Shown here in pieces: positions 1-11,835 of a stretch of 64,000 nucleotides of DNA. The notes beneath the pieces were generated by a model that saw only the letters and a program-made list of their open reading frames with translations, had not been told where the DNA came from and did no database searches. The position numbers and the translations under genes are program-made. Source of the stretch: Erythrophleum ivorense (taxonomy: Eukaryota > Streptophyta > Magnoliopsida > Fabales > Fabaceae); the NCBI GenBank assembly GCA_026724425.1, contig JAIUCV010000395.1, positions 496,001 through 560,000 on the forward strand. Reading direction: 5' to 3'. Numbering within the stretch: the stretch's first letter is position 1; the number at the start of each line of letters is the position of its first letter.

Positions 1-3000
1 CTATCAAGTTGAACAGAAAGTTACTCATGCACCATTATCATATAGACACAAAATAGAGGATTACAAAAGAACCTTACATTCTCAAAACTAAATTCATGCT
101 TTAACATTTCACATTTCTCTGAGAGTTTACAAAACCAAATATAATAACAAAACGTAGTCCACTATTCTACTTGTTTATTTTTCACAATTTTGATTCCACC
201 TGCTGTATGACTATTACCTGGAAAAATAGTTGGCTTCATAATGAGATAAAATCCAATAGGTAAGAATGCATTCAAAGAGTATACATGTAATTGACATTGA
301 ATATTAGCCAAGGTACATTCGATGCACAATTCAATGTAAGAGCATGCAATTACCAAACAACAACATACATTCATTCATTAGGCTGATATACTTTGGTCAT
401 TAGCCAATAACAGAGGTCTAATACTCATAAGAGCTACTTTAGAGCACATACATGCAACCATACACAACATAGGAAATTCAATAATTTATTCAGTGCAACT
501 ACATAACTAAACAAAATGAATTTAATGTTAACTACCTATTATGTCAAGTTAGTCCTTAGCTCGTGTTGTCTCAATTGCTTCCCTATAATTTTAGTCACAT
601 AGTACCCTAACTAAGAACAAGTCATGGTCAAGATTTGAATTAAAATTAAGCTACTGATTTCCCATACAATAAATTCTAATTCTCTTCTGTTAGTTAAAAA
701 TTTGAATTCTGAATTTGAATTTTATCACATTTTCGTTTCCTTTTCTCCTCATTAATTTAGTACCACTTGAATTAATTATGTTGAGTTCAAAACCTTAAAG
801 TCCAGCCTCAAATCCCCATTTGAATGGCAATTTAGTACACTAATTACTAGCTTTCCTAGTCTTGGTACATCCATTTCCAATTGTGGCAATTATTTGTATA
901 TGTACTTAGCATAATATCTAATCACATGGTTCCATCTAGTGCCAAAATATCCCTTATACGTGCTACCCTATTGTTCCATCCCTTTAATCCAATTTAAGAC
1001 ATTCCTAAGGTGTTATTCTCACAGCCAACTAGGTATACATAATTTCCTTTCCACTTCACCCCCATCCTCGGCCTAATTGGTTTTAAAGGAGAAGAGTTTA
1101 AACACTTACCTTCAAAGACCCATGGCTTCCTCCCAAGCTCCTCTAGTGTTTGTTTCCCCAATGTTTTATGGCTTTGATGAAGTCCCTTACCACCTTCCCT
1201 TTGCACCCATGGCTTCCTCTTTCATTCTTCAATTTCCATAGTTGACCCGAGGCTCTTTTCTCTCCTTCTCACTATTACTCTCAGCTCAAATGAAGCTAAA
1301 GTGGAGAAAGTCTTTGCAAGTGCCACCACATGCTTCCTAATCGAGATGAATGTAATGAAAGTGGATAGTAAAAGATGATTTTCTTCCATTCACCGTTTGG
1401 TGGCATGCAAGGTGTCACTCTTTCCATTTTTTTTATAAAAGTCATGTAGTTAATTAATGATCCATTATTTCTTACAGTTGAACATATAGATATAAGTGGC
1501 CAAATAAAGTTTTACATGCACATATACGGTGAAATCCTTTAAAATGGTGTTTATGATTTAATTATTTTGTTTCTCCTCCACTTGGCCTCTGCCTACTGTG
1601 CATGCTAGGTGTCTCTATCTTACATTAAATAAGCCATTAAGTAACATGCAATTCATGCCAATTCCCAGGGTTGAAGATAATGTTAGCAATATCAAATGCA
1701 ATATATATATATGGTACGGTGAAAGCATGAAGAATTAGGTGCATGTGATTTGTTTATTTAAATTTCCTAACTTCATTTGCTACTTAGTGGCTTTGCTAGG
1801 TGTCTCCTTCTCATGTTTCCAACCAAGCATTATATCAAATAATGATTCATGGCTCTCCCATGGATTTTGTGCATGCAATTCATAATGGAAGCATTAGAAT
1901 TTGGTGTATGTGTTTTATTTATCTTAATCTCTCTCTCTTAGCCCCACTTCACCCTTTCTATGTGTCACTATTCCATATTGCCTAGGCCATTAATCAAAGT
2001 GAATTTCATGATAGATTCCCATGGCTTAATGAGGACTAATGCCATAACCGAATATGCCTAATATGCCTTGGATTAGTGGAATGTCAAGGTGACATGGTTT
2101 TGTCCTTATTATCTCTTGTCACTTCCTACACCAATGACTCGGTCATACAAGATGCTAATGGTTCCAAGATTGATTCAAGTGCTTATTTAAGTATTAGTTC
2201 TTGATACACATAGCTAAATGGATGGATTGTCACTTGATTGAATGCATATACATCTATACATATCTATGTTCGTAAAGGTAATGAAGTGTTATCATAAAAA
2301 TGGTCACAAGCTTGTCCTTGAATCATTTCTATATGTTTCCATATTAAATAAAATGACATGCCAATATTTCATTAAGGCTTCCTAACATATATCCTCCTCT
2401 TTAGTACTAATTAAATCAATTAGCTCCTCATTAACCTCAGTTAGCTCCCTAACACTTATTTGAGATTGTTCCTTGATGTTTTTCTTTTGTTAATTTGGTT
2501 ACATTACCATCTAAGGAAAATTTAGAATGTGATATTTCCAAAATGATGTTTACTTTTTATAGATGTTTTAGGAGCTCTAGCTATTTCTAACGATGTTCAA
2601 AAAGTCACTGAATGTGTTTTTTTTAAATTTTATTTAGCATATATTTATATTTTGAACTCTTAATATTTTTTATTTTCTGTTATTGTAAGCATGTATTTGT
2701 ATTTTGAACGCTTAATATTTTTTAAGTATTATTTGCAGTTTTGCATGGTTTTATGATTCAAATTTATTTTCTTACTTTGTTGTTTCTTTTCTTTGGCATA
2801 AATATTATTTGCTTCCAATTAGGCTAGTGGTAGTCTAAAATGAAAACCATCACAAAACTTACATGATGGATGTGAATTAATGTTTATTTGGTTCTTTCAT
2901 TATAGAGGCTATTAAGAGGACATAGACTTGTTCGTTAAAGTTATTTCAATTTTCAAAAGCTTGAACAATGCTATATTTTATGCAAGAAAAAAAAAATACC

Positions 3001-4700
3001 CTTGTCTCGTCATGGTCCATTCTGGCCCAATCAAGCTCGATATGAAATCAAGCCTTATCTAGCTAGGACAAGACTCAAATGATGAAATCAACTCAAAACC
3101 TAAATTGGGATAGGCCTCAAACTAATTCTTTTCTTTGCTCGACCAAGCCCACCTTGACCTATTTCATGCACACCCCTACCCTAAGGTCTCACCTTGTTTT
3201 TAAGCCCAATTAATCTTAAAAGGAAAAAGAAAAGTGGCTCAAGACCCATTATTTGAAAGCAAAAACATTCCTCTTATCCTTTCTTGGGAAACAAAGCACA
3301 TTGAAAATAGGGAATTTTTGAAAAAGAAAATATTAGATTAGCCTTGATTTTAGAAGAGTAGAATTGAATGATATGATTTGAAATTTTCTTGTGAAAAAAG
3401 ACCTAATATTTGGCTATAGAAAGTGAGAAGCAAAATTGAGAGAAAGAATTTTTTTTTTCTTCGGGAAGGGGATGTGCTAGAGGATAAAGGAGGCAGCCAA
3501 TTAACTCGTTGAGACTAAAGAGGTACAAAATTTCCTTCTCACTTATTAAATTGGTGATGCTTTTATTGTTTCATTATGTGTGACAGCGTTGTTTCCTTTC
3601 TTTTATTCTTTATTTGATCCAAAAGTCCTATTTTACATGAATACATGAGAGAAATTTGTCATTAGTCTCCATGTTGTCACAGTTTTAATACTACATTCCA
3701 GTCCTCAACCTTGCTGGCCTTAGCATGATCAACCTTCTTGATTCTTACTAAGTTAGCTGAATCCTCAAAATAGGCAAGATGAGAGATAAGGAAACCTAAG
3801 AGAGAGATCTTGAAAATGCACTTATTTTACTTCAACTTCTTGAATGTTTACAAATGAGGAGGGTGAAGATATTTATAAACCTCCCCAAAACTTTATATTA
3901 TTCTCACCTCTTTAATAGACGGTAGAGATTAATTCTATTCAACAGTCTATATTACTCTCTAGAATATTTTTATAAGATATTTTCATAAGATATAAGAGAT
4001 ATTTACATGAAAGTTTTTAGAATTCTCTAGGATTTCCTATAAATTCAAGAGAAATCTATCTCCTCAAAACATTTTAAAAGATTTTTGATACTCTAAAACC
4101 TCTTTGTATTACCGTTTTGAGATGCATCATTACAGCGTGCCGTGATTTGTTGAACGGCTACTGTAGGAAATTTCATATGGGTGTCTTTATCATGATACTA
4201 ATCATGACAAATTCAGGTCCGACGTATTCTCTTATGTTGAAGTATGGTTTGACGGTAATCATGTTTTAGGATAAATTTCATGTTGGTACAGAGTTGCTCG
4301 GCTAAAAAAAAAAAAAAATCTAATTTTGACAGAGATTCTTCAATCATAAAAATCTAATTTTTTCGTCGAATCTGCGTCAACATGAACATAGGGCCAAGTT
4401 TGTTGACGGTTGCAAAATTATTAATTTTCTTGGGTCTCTTTATAACTTACGTTGTTGCCAAAAGGTTGGTGATTATTCTCTTTGATCCCTTTTCATAGCT
4501 TTGGTTGATGATGAGATTGATGACAGATTCTTTACTTTAATATTCGGCTTTGTTGCTCGATTCATTAGCGTCAATTGTTTACTGTGTTCCTTTATTCATT
4601 AACATTGTGAGTGGGAATGTCATGATTCTATTCTTGGTCGCATGAGAGTATTGTTTGTAATTTGTTGATTCTACGTTGATATAATTGATTGGTTCATTTT
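1..4700. other. Decayed non-coding repeats, no gene seen
   Basis: I find no convincing coding sequence here; open frames are short, AT-driven and match no family I know. Between about 1580 and 1990 a block containing 'gctaggtgtctc' and 'catgcaattcat' recurs with a spacing of roughly 180-200 bp, so this part is a degenerate local repeat. From about 3750 to 4140 the text has the look of a decayed LTR (short direct motifs, pyrimidine-rich and TATA-like stretches), but no paired LTR or duplication was found. The last 500 bp lie just upstream of the amidase relic and could hold its former promoter; no specific element is assigned. Confidence 0.5.
3000..3178. mobile_element. Possible hAT-type terminus
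   Basis: The stretch ends in CATGCACACCCCTA, the complement of TAGGGGTGTGCATG. This is the typical tip of Ac-like and Tip100-like plant hAT elements. The preceding bases are rich in short motifs (CAAGCTCG, CAAGCC) of the kind seen in hAT subterminal regions. No matching left terminus with an 8-bp duplication was found nearby, so this may be a single surviving end. Confidence 0.35.
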
Positions 4701-4802
4701 ACAGACTATGGGACGAAAAGTATGGATATTTCGGAACAGACTAATTGCCTTGTTTTCTTTCCTGATATGGATGGCGAGTGGAGCAAATGGAAGGAAATCT
4801 AC

Positions 4803-6756
4803 ATGGTTGATTTGAGCATTCTCATCCTTACTTCTCTTCCTTCTTCTTCTGACCATTCCTTTTTGAGTACAAAGAACCAACCATCGATAGCATCCCAAGC
4901 GCTTGCAAGGCTGATAAACTCACATCCGCTCAGCTCGTTGAGCATTACATAACTGAAATCAACAAACGAAAACAGTACTCTCTTTGCCTTCATCGAGCTG
5001 AACCCAGACGCAAAGTGCCTAGCCCAGCAAGCCGACCAGGTCCGACTGGCGGTGCAGGAAGGGAGAACCAAGCTGGCCGGAATACGTATTCTTCTGAAGG
5101 ATAACATGGGAACAAATGACAAGCTGAACACCACGGCTAGCTCCTACGAGCTGCTTGGCTCGGTGGTGGCTAAGGATGCCTTTGTGATGAACAAGTTGAT
5201 AGCTGCTGGGGCTTTCATTCTGGTCAAAGCTAGCTTATCCCAGTGGTCTGGTTTTTGTTCTCCTAAGATGCTTAATGGTTGGTCATCCAGAGGTGGCCAA
5301 GGAATAGCAAGTTCATTAAGCAACTTTCAAACCTATTTTCAGGCGCCCCAGAAGTACGTAGGATCAAAATATCCTCGTGATATATTGTTGAAATAAATTT
5401 TGTGATTAATATATTTTTTTCAATCAGACATATAGCAAAAACGGCTTGTAATGTACACAACTCCCAAAAAAAATGGAAATCAGAATAATGAAAAAATTCT
5501 GTCCTAATGTTTTTGATGTAAATGAATCATTCAAATGATGCGGATTAACATCATTCAAATGTTTTTTTATATATTGATTTTTTTAATAAATGATAGTGTA
5601 TGATACTTAAAATATAAAATAATAATATTGGCTGTGTTTTAAATATAGATCATTAAATGAAAAAGTTTTAAGAATTAGGATTTGATACACACATACCACG
5701 TGTTCGTGTTTTATTTATTATTATTTTTTCAAAAGGTCTGGCTAATCGATGTAAGCACTATTTGAGAAAGAATTTATCGACTTTACTTTTGTAAATTAAA
5801 GGTTATTTTGATTTTGAAAAAAGTTAAGATAACTCATAAAAGGAATTAATTGCACTTGTTTGTAGTTTTCAATGAAAATTTTTTTTTGTATCTCTTATTT
5901 AATTTTATTAAAAATTATGTTTTAATTATTTAATTTCATCTAAAATTCTTTTTAATATCATTTTGGTTATTTTTTAATTTCACTTTATTTATTTTTTATT
6001 TTCTCTAACGCCATAAGACAGCGAACGTTTTGGCGTTTGATATAAAATTAAATAAATTAATAAAGTAGAAAATAATATAATGTTGGATAAAATATCTATA
6101 AAATAATTATGTAATTAAAAATAGAGACAAAAGTAATTAATATCCTTCATGAGTCATCTTAACTTTTTATTAAAATAATCTTTAATTTATAGAACGAAAG
6201 CATATAAGTACTTTAATGATCTTGCCGACAATAATATTTGCCATTTAGACATACACGCACTCGTTTTCGTGTCCAAATGCCGTACGTGTTGCGACCAACA
6301 CGATTGATAGCGTGAACCCAACAGAACTTCTATTACCTTAGTACGACACATACACTGATATATACAATGGTGTCCCATTGACTAATTCCACTACAAGGGA
6401 CCCTGATGATTGACAGCTCATCCCTCAGCTTGATAGTTTATGTACTCCCAAAAGTCCCGATTTTAATTTCGTCTGCGACGTCTTTTCATTCAAAAGATAG
6501 GGATGAGGGTATAAACTAACTTTGCTTGATTAATTATTTGGGTATATCTGCAGAATCATTGTAGTTTAAACAATGGTGTTTGTGGGTCAAGCAGCGGATT
6601 GGCAGCAAATTTACTGACAGCGGCATTAGGAACTGAAACCGACGGATCCATTATTTGTTCTTCGGGATTTAATTTTGAAGTAGGTATCAAACCAACTGTT
6701 AATCTAACGAATAGGTCTGGAGTCATTCCTTTATCTCACAGACAAGACACCGTCGG
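4803..6756 (+). pseudogene. Amidase pseudogene (amidase-signature family), 5' part only
   Basis: Amidase-signature enzymes hydrolyse amide bonds with a Ser-cisSer-Lys triad. This copy resembles the plant 'probable amidase' group. A hydrophobic start (MVDLSILILTSLP, from 4803) is followed in another frame by EYKEPTIDSI and LTSAQLVEHYITEI (4862-4967). The first frame then resumes with FIELNPDA, ILLKDN (putative catalytic Lys), LNTTASSYELLGSVV and GWSSRGGQG (to about 5295). A second exon begins after an AG at 6553 and reads CGSSSGLAANL (cis-Ser) and LGTETDGSI (nucleophile Ser). It ends with IPLSHRQDTVG at a normal GT donor at 6757. All three catalytic positions are therefore visible. There are two roughly compensating one-base frameshifts (near 4860 and 4968). 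The 5' splice site of the 1.25-kb intron is unclear. The C-terminal half of the family is absent downstream, so I call this a truncated pseudogene. Confidence 0.85.
5783..6192. mobile_element. MITE-like inverted-repeat element in the amidase intron
   Basis: About 75 bp at the left (near AAAGTTAAGATAACTCAT) reappears in inverted form at the right (ATGAGTCATCTTAACTTTTT). The match continues inward and outward with few mismatches. The enclosed 250 bp are AT-rich and non-coding, with a small CG-containing core (CGCCATAAGACAGCGAACG). Size and structure fit a non-autonomous DNA transposon. The target duplication is ambiguous because the flank itself is palindromic AT (TAAATTAAA against TTTAATTTA). 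Confidence 0.7.
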
Positions 6757-6959
6757 GTACGTATAGATGGGTGGGTGGGTCATAAGTATATATATATATA
6801 TCTAAAAGACTTTTAATTTTTAAATCTTGAACTATAAATTTGTAATTTAATGATAATTATTTATTTTTTGCATATCTCAGTTAAAATTACTTTATATATA
6901 TATATATATATGAGACCTTTTTTTGATGAATTATGACTATAAATTTGTTATTATTTTAG

Positions 6960-7439
6960 GTCAAATTATTCTTTTGGACCCAATAAATTTACGTAATTTT
7001 AATTTAGTTTCAATAATTTAAAATTTTATAAAATAGTCGTTATAATTTTGAACATTTTTAATGTAATTTTATTATTAAACTTTTGATGATATTCTATTAA
7101 TTGATAACATAGTCATCATATGTAATCTTAATACTCTACATGTGCATGATTTAAACTAAAAAAATAAAAATATAAAATAAAGTAAAATTAACTCATATAT
7201 AAAACATGTGATACAACAAATATTATTAAGTTTTTTGAATGAATTAATTTAAATTAAATCATGTATATTTAGATTGCTCAAATAACATTATTAACTACAC
7301 CAAAAAATTTTAACGAAAATTAACACGGAGATGGAATTAAAAATTTTTAAATTATGAGAATTAAATTATAAATTTTTTAATAATAAAAACTAAATTAAAA
7401 ATTAAATAAAAATATACATACCAAAAGAATAATTTTGGT
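6960..7439. mobile_element. MITE-like element with about 50-bp inverted ends
   Basis: The left end reads AAATTATTCTTTTGGACC and runs on to a TTTAATTTAGTTT block. The right end is the inverse, ending with ACCAAAAGAATAATTTTGGT. The interior is AT-rich and has no ORF. It lies about 200 bp downstream of the last amidase exon. No clear target-site duplication is seen. Confidence 0.6.
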
Positions 7440-7669
7440 ATATATATATAGAACTTTTTGTTCCCTATAACTATTTATGTATTCTTAACTTGAGGCTTTT
7501 TAACATACTTAAAAATAAATAATAAATTATTGAAAATTGCAATCGTTGAAACCTTTTATGCATATGCTTAAACGTATTTTTTTAATGTAAGGGTCACTAC
7601 TTAGTGTAAGTTGCAATCCATTAAAATTTTTTTTTTAATCTTTTTTAAGAGACACGCTCATTTGTGTCC

Positions 7670-7672
<3 letters not shown>

Positions 7673-7717
<45 letters not shown>
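7673..7717. repeat. (AC)n microsatellite
   Basis: An uninterrupted AC dinucleotide run of about 22 units. The surrounding 6760-8130 region is AT-rich non-coding sequence apart from the inverted-repeat element listed separately. Confidence 0.97.
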
Positions 7718-7719
<2 letters not shown>

Positions 7720-8214
7720 GAGGACATGGACCAGCATGATCCACATCTTCTTTAATATTTTTAAAACTTTTATTAGATGAAAGAATAAATATTATAATAT
7801 AAAGAAAAAAATAGTATAATATTATAAAAAATTATAATATTCTAAAAATATGTACAAAAAAATTTTAAATAAAAAATTTCACATATATAAAGAAGTAAAT
7901 GAAAAATTGTAAATAAAAAATTAGAGAATAATATAAGTTTATCAGATCAACCAATGTGTCATTTTATCTTACACTAAGCTTTCTTCTCAGTTGCTATAGA
8001 TGATGTTGCATTGGCTCCGCTTCTTCTTCTTTGTCTTCTTATTCTTTATCATCATCATCATCATTAGACAATTCATTACTAAAATTATAAGTCAGCTAAA
8101 AATATAAGTTTCATTAAGAGAACTGAGTAGGTGAAATTGATTTGTTAAAGGTGAAAAACATCTTTTGCTATTGGAAAGATGATCTTCAATGTCCTGAAAA
8201 TATACCAACATACT

Positions 8215-9905
8215 CTAAGCTAAATGTAAAAAGATTAGAGAATAATATTGTGAAAGGCACACCGCCAACTTGTATGGGTTCCGATGGTAGAAGGAAAAGT
8301 ATAACTGAAAAATTGATGGTGTGAATAAAAACATATTAGTATCTCCAAAATTTGTGAACGATGCATTAAAAGTAAAAGAACAAGGACCAATACCTCTAAA
8401 ATCTACGAAAGGTGCACTTGGTACAAAGAAGAAAGACCAACACCTCCAAAATGTGTAAATGTGTAGTAGGTGCAAAAGAATAAGGACTAGCGCCAATAAA
8501 GTTTAAGTACAATATAAAGGAATAAAGACTTGAACCTTCGATGTCTCCATGGGTTAGTGTCATGGTATAGTATAATGATGGAGCATCTATTTGAGTACTA
8601 TCACTACTTGCAACATCTACTAATAGCTTTCTAATAGATATAAAACCATATCTATGCTTTCTTGGTCGAGCCTTTGGCTTTAGTGGCTTCTGCAAATGAC
8701 GTGTAAGTGAAGCAGATTGAGAAATTATCATCTCTCGATATAATGTCTTCGTTCATCCTTTCCCTTAACCCCGCATGATAATATGTTGAAGTTAATAATG
8801 ATAAGCTTGTATAAGTCTTCTAATATATTAACCTATAAAAAAAATAATTACATATATAGATCAAGTATAAAAATATAGAATAAGTGAAAACAAAACAAAT
8901 ATGAATATAGAAAACCTTACCATGAAACCTTAAGAGCCATTCTTAAGATGGATATATTATCGTGTATGTTGCCAATACTAACACAAGTAATTGGAGGAGT
9001 GATCTAAGGGAGAAACCTCTATATTATTTTGGGCAATAACCTATTACTATGCATTCCATGTAATGATAAACACAATGTGCTCATGGTACCAAACTTTTTT
9101 GTATTTTCCATCTCAACTTAAGTGTATGCAGGGACCCTATGTTGAACGTTGTTTAGGGATATGTCGCCGTTGAATAAACTAGTAGAGAACACAATTAGCA
9201 TAGTGGAATTCAACAATCTAAAAGCAAATAATGGAGACAAATGTGTGCATATATCTAGAAATGTTTAATGATAGTTAGGAATTAACTATTGGACACTCGA
9301 AGTGTCATATGGTTACCATATGAACTTGTTATCCTTAATCTAATCTAATAAAATCCTATAGGTTTACGAGCCCTTTGTAGTTGGATGAATATACTGGGGG
9401 ACACACCTCCATCTAAAACCTAGTGGTGGTCTCAAGGCATCGGAGTAATCAATCCCACACCTATCAATATAGCAATGTCAAACAACCCCTTATATTTATC
9501 TCATCATAGTTCGTTACACTACACAAGTTTTATATAAGTGTGCCAAAATCACTTATCCCCAGCTATAATGACTAGCCTCCTTAAAGTCAACAAGTTACAA
9601 TAGATAAATTCACATGACCTTGTGTCTAGTCTAGTCTGGCATCAAATATCCCTCAATCTATACATTATTATCATTTGTATTATTCAACTAATCTGTAAAT
9701 GTTGAGGCAAGTCACGAGATATTGAGCCTTTATCTATCCATTGTACTTGAAGGTGGAGTAATGCTAAGTAATTGCTAGCATACGGTCAACACAACCTTTT
9801 CTATATATAGTAGCCCAAGCTAGATGACAACATCTTATAGGGTGATTGTTGTCTCCCTTTTAGTCTAATAAAAAGTATGTGTCTTTGGTCATCATCTCTC
9901 CATAA
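8215..9905 (-). pseudogene. Plant mobile domain (PMD, MAIN-like) transposon-gene relic
   Basis: Read on the minus strand from 9905, the translation keeps the landmarks of the plant mobile domain (proteins often labelled 'serine/threonine phosphatase 7 long form' or MAIN-like, frequent in Mutator- and Gypsy-type elements). First comes ER..PKTHTFY, then ETTITL.DVVI.LGL (9815-9900). Further on are ICF.IVEFHYANCVLY and FIQRRHIPKQ (9150-9235), then WYHEHIVF. At least ten stop codons and several frame changes interrupt it. A donor-like GGTAAGG near 8920 and an acceptor-like TTTATAG near 8838 (minus strand) suggest one former intron. The last open piece (8731-8396) has a basic patch KPKARPRKHR followed by about 60-bp imperfect repeats (8340-8560), in the position of the variable C-terminal tail of such proteins. 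The core assignment is firm; the tail is inferred from position. Confidence 0.75.
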
Positions 9906-10775
9906 GAGTTGAAACAAATATTAAATTGAAGTACAAAAGCTTTATATTATTGTATATACATATCTAAATTACTTTTTTTTAATTAAATGTTAGAAAAAAA
10001 GAAAAACAAACTAAACATGTATACAAAGATGCAATTACTATATTATAAAAAAAATTATTTCTTTCCTATAATAAAATGTTAACCAACAGAGGGCGTTAAT
10101 AGTTTTCACAATATTTATAAAATAGAAAATGAGCAAAAGGAGTTGATTTGTAGTCTATTATACTTTTTTTTAATTAAACCACAAAATAATTTTGTTTATC
10201 CACACTAAGAATTGAAAAAATATCATATATCTTCAAATACACAACTAGAAAAAAGTGAGAGTATTAAAAATGCTAACAAATACCAAAAAAGATTAGATAT
10301 TTTCAGATGAAAAATAAAAAAAAATACTAATACCATTAAAGATAAGGAAGAAACCTCAAATAGTCTTTCTTCTACCAATTAAGTTAGCTTTAAGTTGGTA
10401 AAAAATTTGAAGCTTACTAAACTAAGGAAAGGAAGAGAGATGGAGCATTACACAGTGAAACAAAGCATATAAAATTTTACAATTGAAGTGGGAGAGAGTT
10501 ACAAGAAGAGCACGCTTTTATAATTAAAAAAAACTACTCTTTCTACTATTTTTCTAGGAGTCAGTGAGTAGTCCTTCTGACTTCTCATTGACTCCTCACT
10601 AAGATGCAAACCATACTATGCTAGTCTGTGTTTCAATCTATGTTAGATTGATACATGGATCAATGTGGCCTGTGTGTCAATAAGATGCAGGTGTGTCATT
10701 GGTCCCCTCAGTGATCGAACATGACATTAGTAGGACCAATTTTTAACAATTTAACTTAAAATAGCCCTTGTTCCT
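9906..10775. other. AT-rich non-coding stretch
   Basis: Between the PMD relic and the Harbinger-type element I see only AT-rich sequence with A/T homopolymers and no supported gene. Inverted-looking motifs such as GGAGTCAGTGAGTAG and TGACTCCTCACTAAG (10558-10604) may belong to the edge of the element that carried the PMD gene, but no boundary can be fixed. Confidence 0.5.
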
Positions 10776-10778
10776 TTA
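10776..10778. repeat. Target-site duplication TTA, left
   Basis: TTA immediately precedes the left terminal inverted repeat and matches the TTA after the right terminus at 20531. A 3-bp TTA/TAA duplication is diagnostic for PIF/Harbinger insertions, though three bases alone are weak evidence. Confidence 0.7.
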
Positions 10779-10900
10779 TGTTTTGTTTGGATGGGGGAGG
10801 AGAAAAGTGAAGGGGGAGAAAAGCGGAGAGAAAAGTGGGGGGAGAGAGAGGGGCGGAGAAGGAAGGTTCTCTTCCCCCGTTTGGATGGAACGCAGAGAGA
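10779..10900. repeat. Left terminal and subterminal repeat of the Harbinger-type element
   Basis: The inverted tip contains GTTTGGATGGGG. It is followed by a G/A-only style tract (GAGGAGAAAAGTGAAGG and so on), and GTTTGGATGG recurs at about 10879. The open frame across this stretch on the minus strand is an artefact of the purine tract, not a gene. Confidence 0.75.
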
Positions 10901-11835
10901 GGGGGACAGAAAAAGCTTGTAAATGTTTTTTTGGATAGTTTTATCCTTCGAATATCACTGGAATGACTTTTTCCTTTTTTTTTGGCTATCCATAAATGCA
11001 ATCATCTGAATTTGATCCCACAGGCCTACCAATTTTTTAATTTTTAAAATTTTAGAATAATTTCTTGGACGAACAATTTGAAAACTAAAAATAGTATAAT
11101 AATTTTAAATTTTTTCCATGTCAATCCGTTACCTATGTTTTTGTTTATTCACTCTCATAAAAATAAATTCAATTCCATCCACCTAATTATTTTAATATAA
11201 TAAAAATATATTATTATTTAAGTGAAATAAAATATATTGGTAATCACTTCAATTATTATTATAATATAAATATTATTATCAATTTTCTGCGTAAAGAGAG
11301 AGAGAGAGATATATATATATATATAAACAAATAAGAGTAGTTGACCCTTGATTTGTCCTCATGTGATAAAGCCATCCTACAATGCATTCACGTGGCTTCC
11401 TTTGTCCTCACATCCTCGTCCCTTCCAAGCTTTTCCGTTTCTCATCTTTTATCATCTTAACTTGTCTTCATCCTATCTTCTTCATGTGGGGGTAAGTTTC
11501 TTTTAGCTTCAGCTTCATGGGATGAGCAATAAAATGGACAGGTATGCAAGGCACTTTGTCTTCATCCTATCCTTATTGTTTGAAGTGACAAAAGTTTAGA
11601 AGTTATCTGCATGCAGAGATAAGGTTGTAGTAATTGACATGAAGGTATGATGAATATATTTGAACTTCATTTCACTGACTGTGAACACCATTGTGAGGCT
11701 TACCTTTCACACAGAAACAATAATAAGTTTATCTATATCTATATAATTTCCTTGAAACTACACATTTTAATTTTTTTTTGAACTACGGAGGATATATATT
11801 CTACATGCTTTCTCATTTCCTCATGCTTTGTGTAG

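Noticed and set aside
4799..5134. 111-residue minus-strand frame over the amidase
   Set aside because: It is the antisense shadow of the amidase exon, which has clear family motifs on the plus strand.
8142..8560. FAR1/MULE-type protein tail on the plus strand
   Set aside because: A weak likeness (K..G....KSTKGALGTKKK) comes from the imperfect 60-bp repeat; the minus-strand PMD reading explains the neighbourhood better.
10756..11001. 81-residue minus-strand frame near 10.8 kb
   Set aside because: It lies across the purine-rich terminal repeat of the Harbinger-type element, and its Pro/Ser-rich product reflects that composition.
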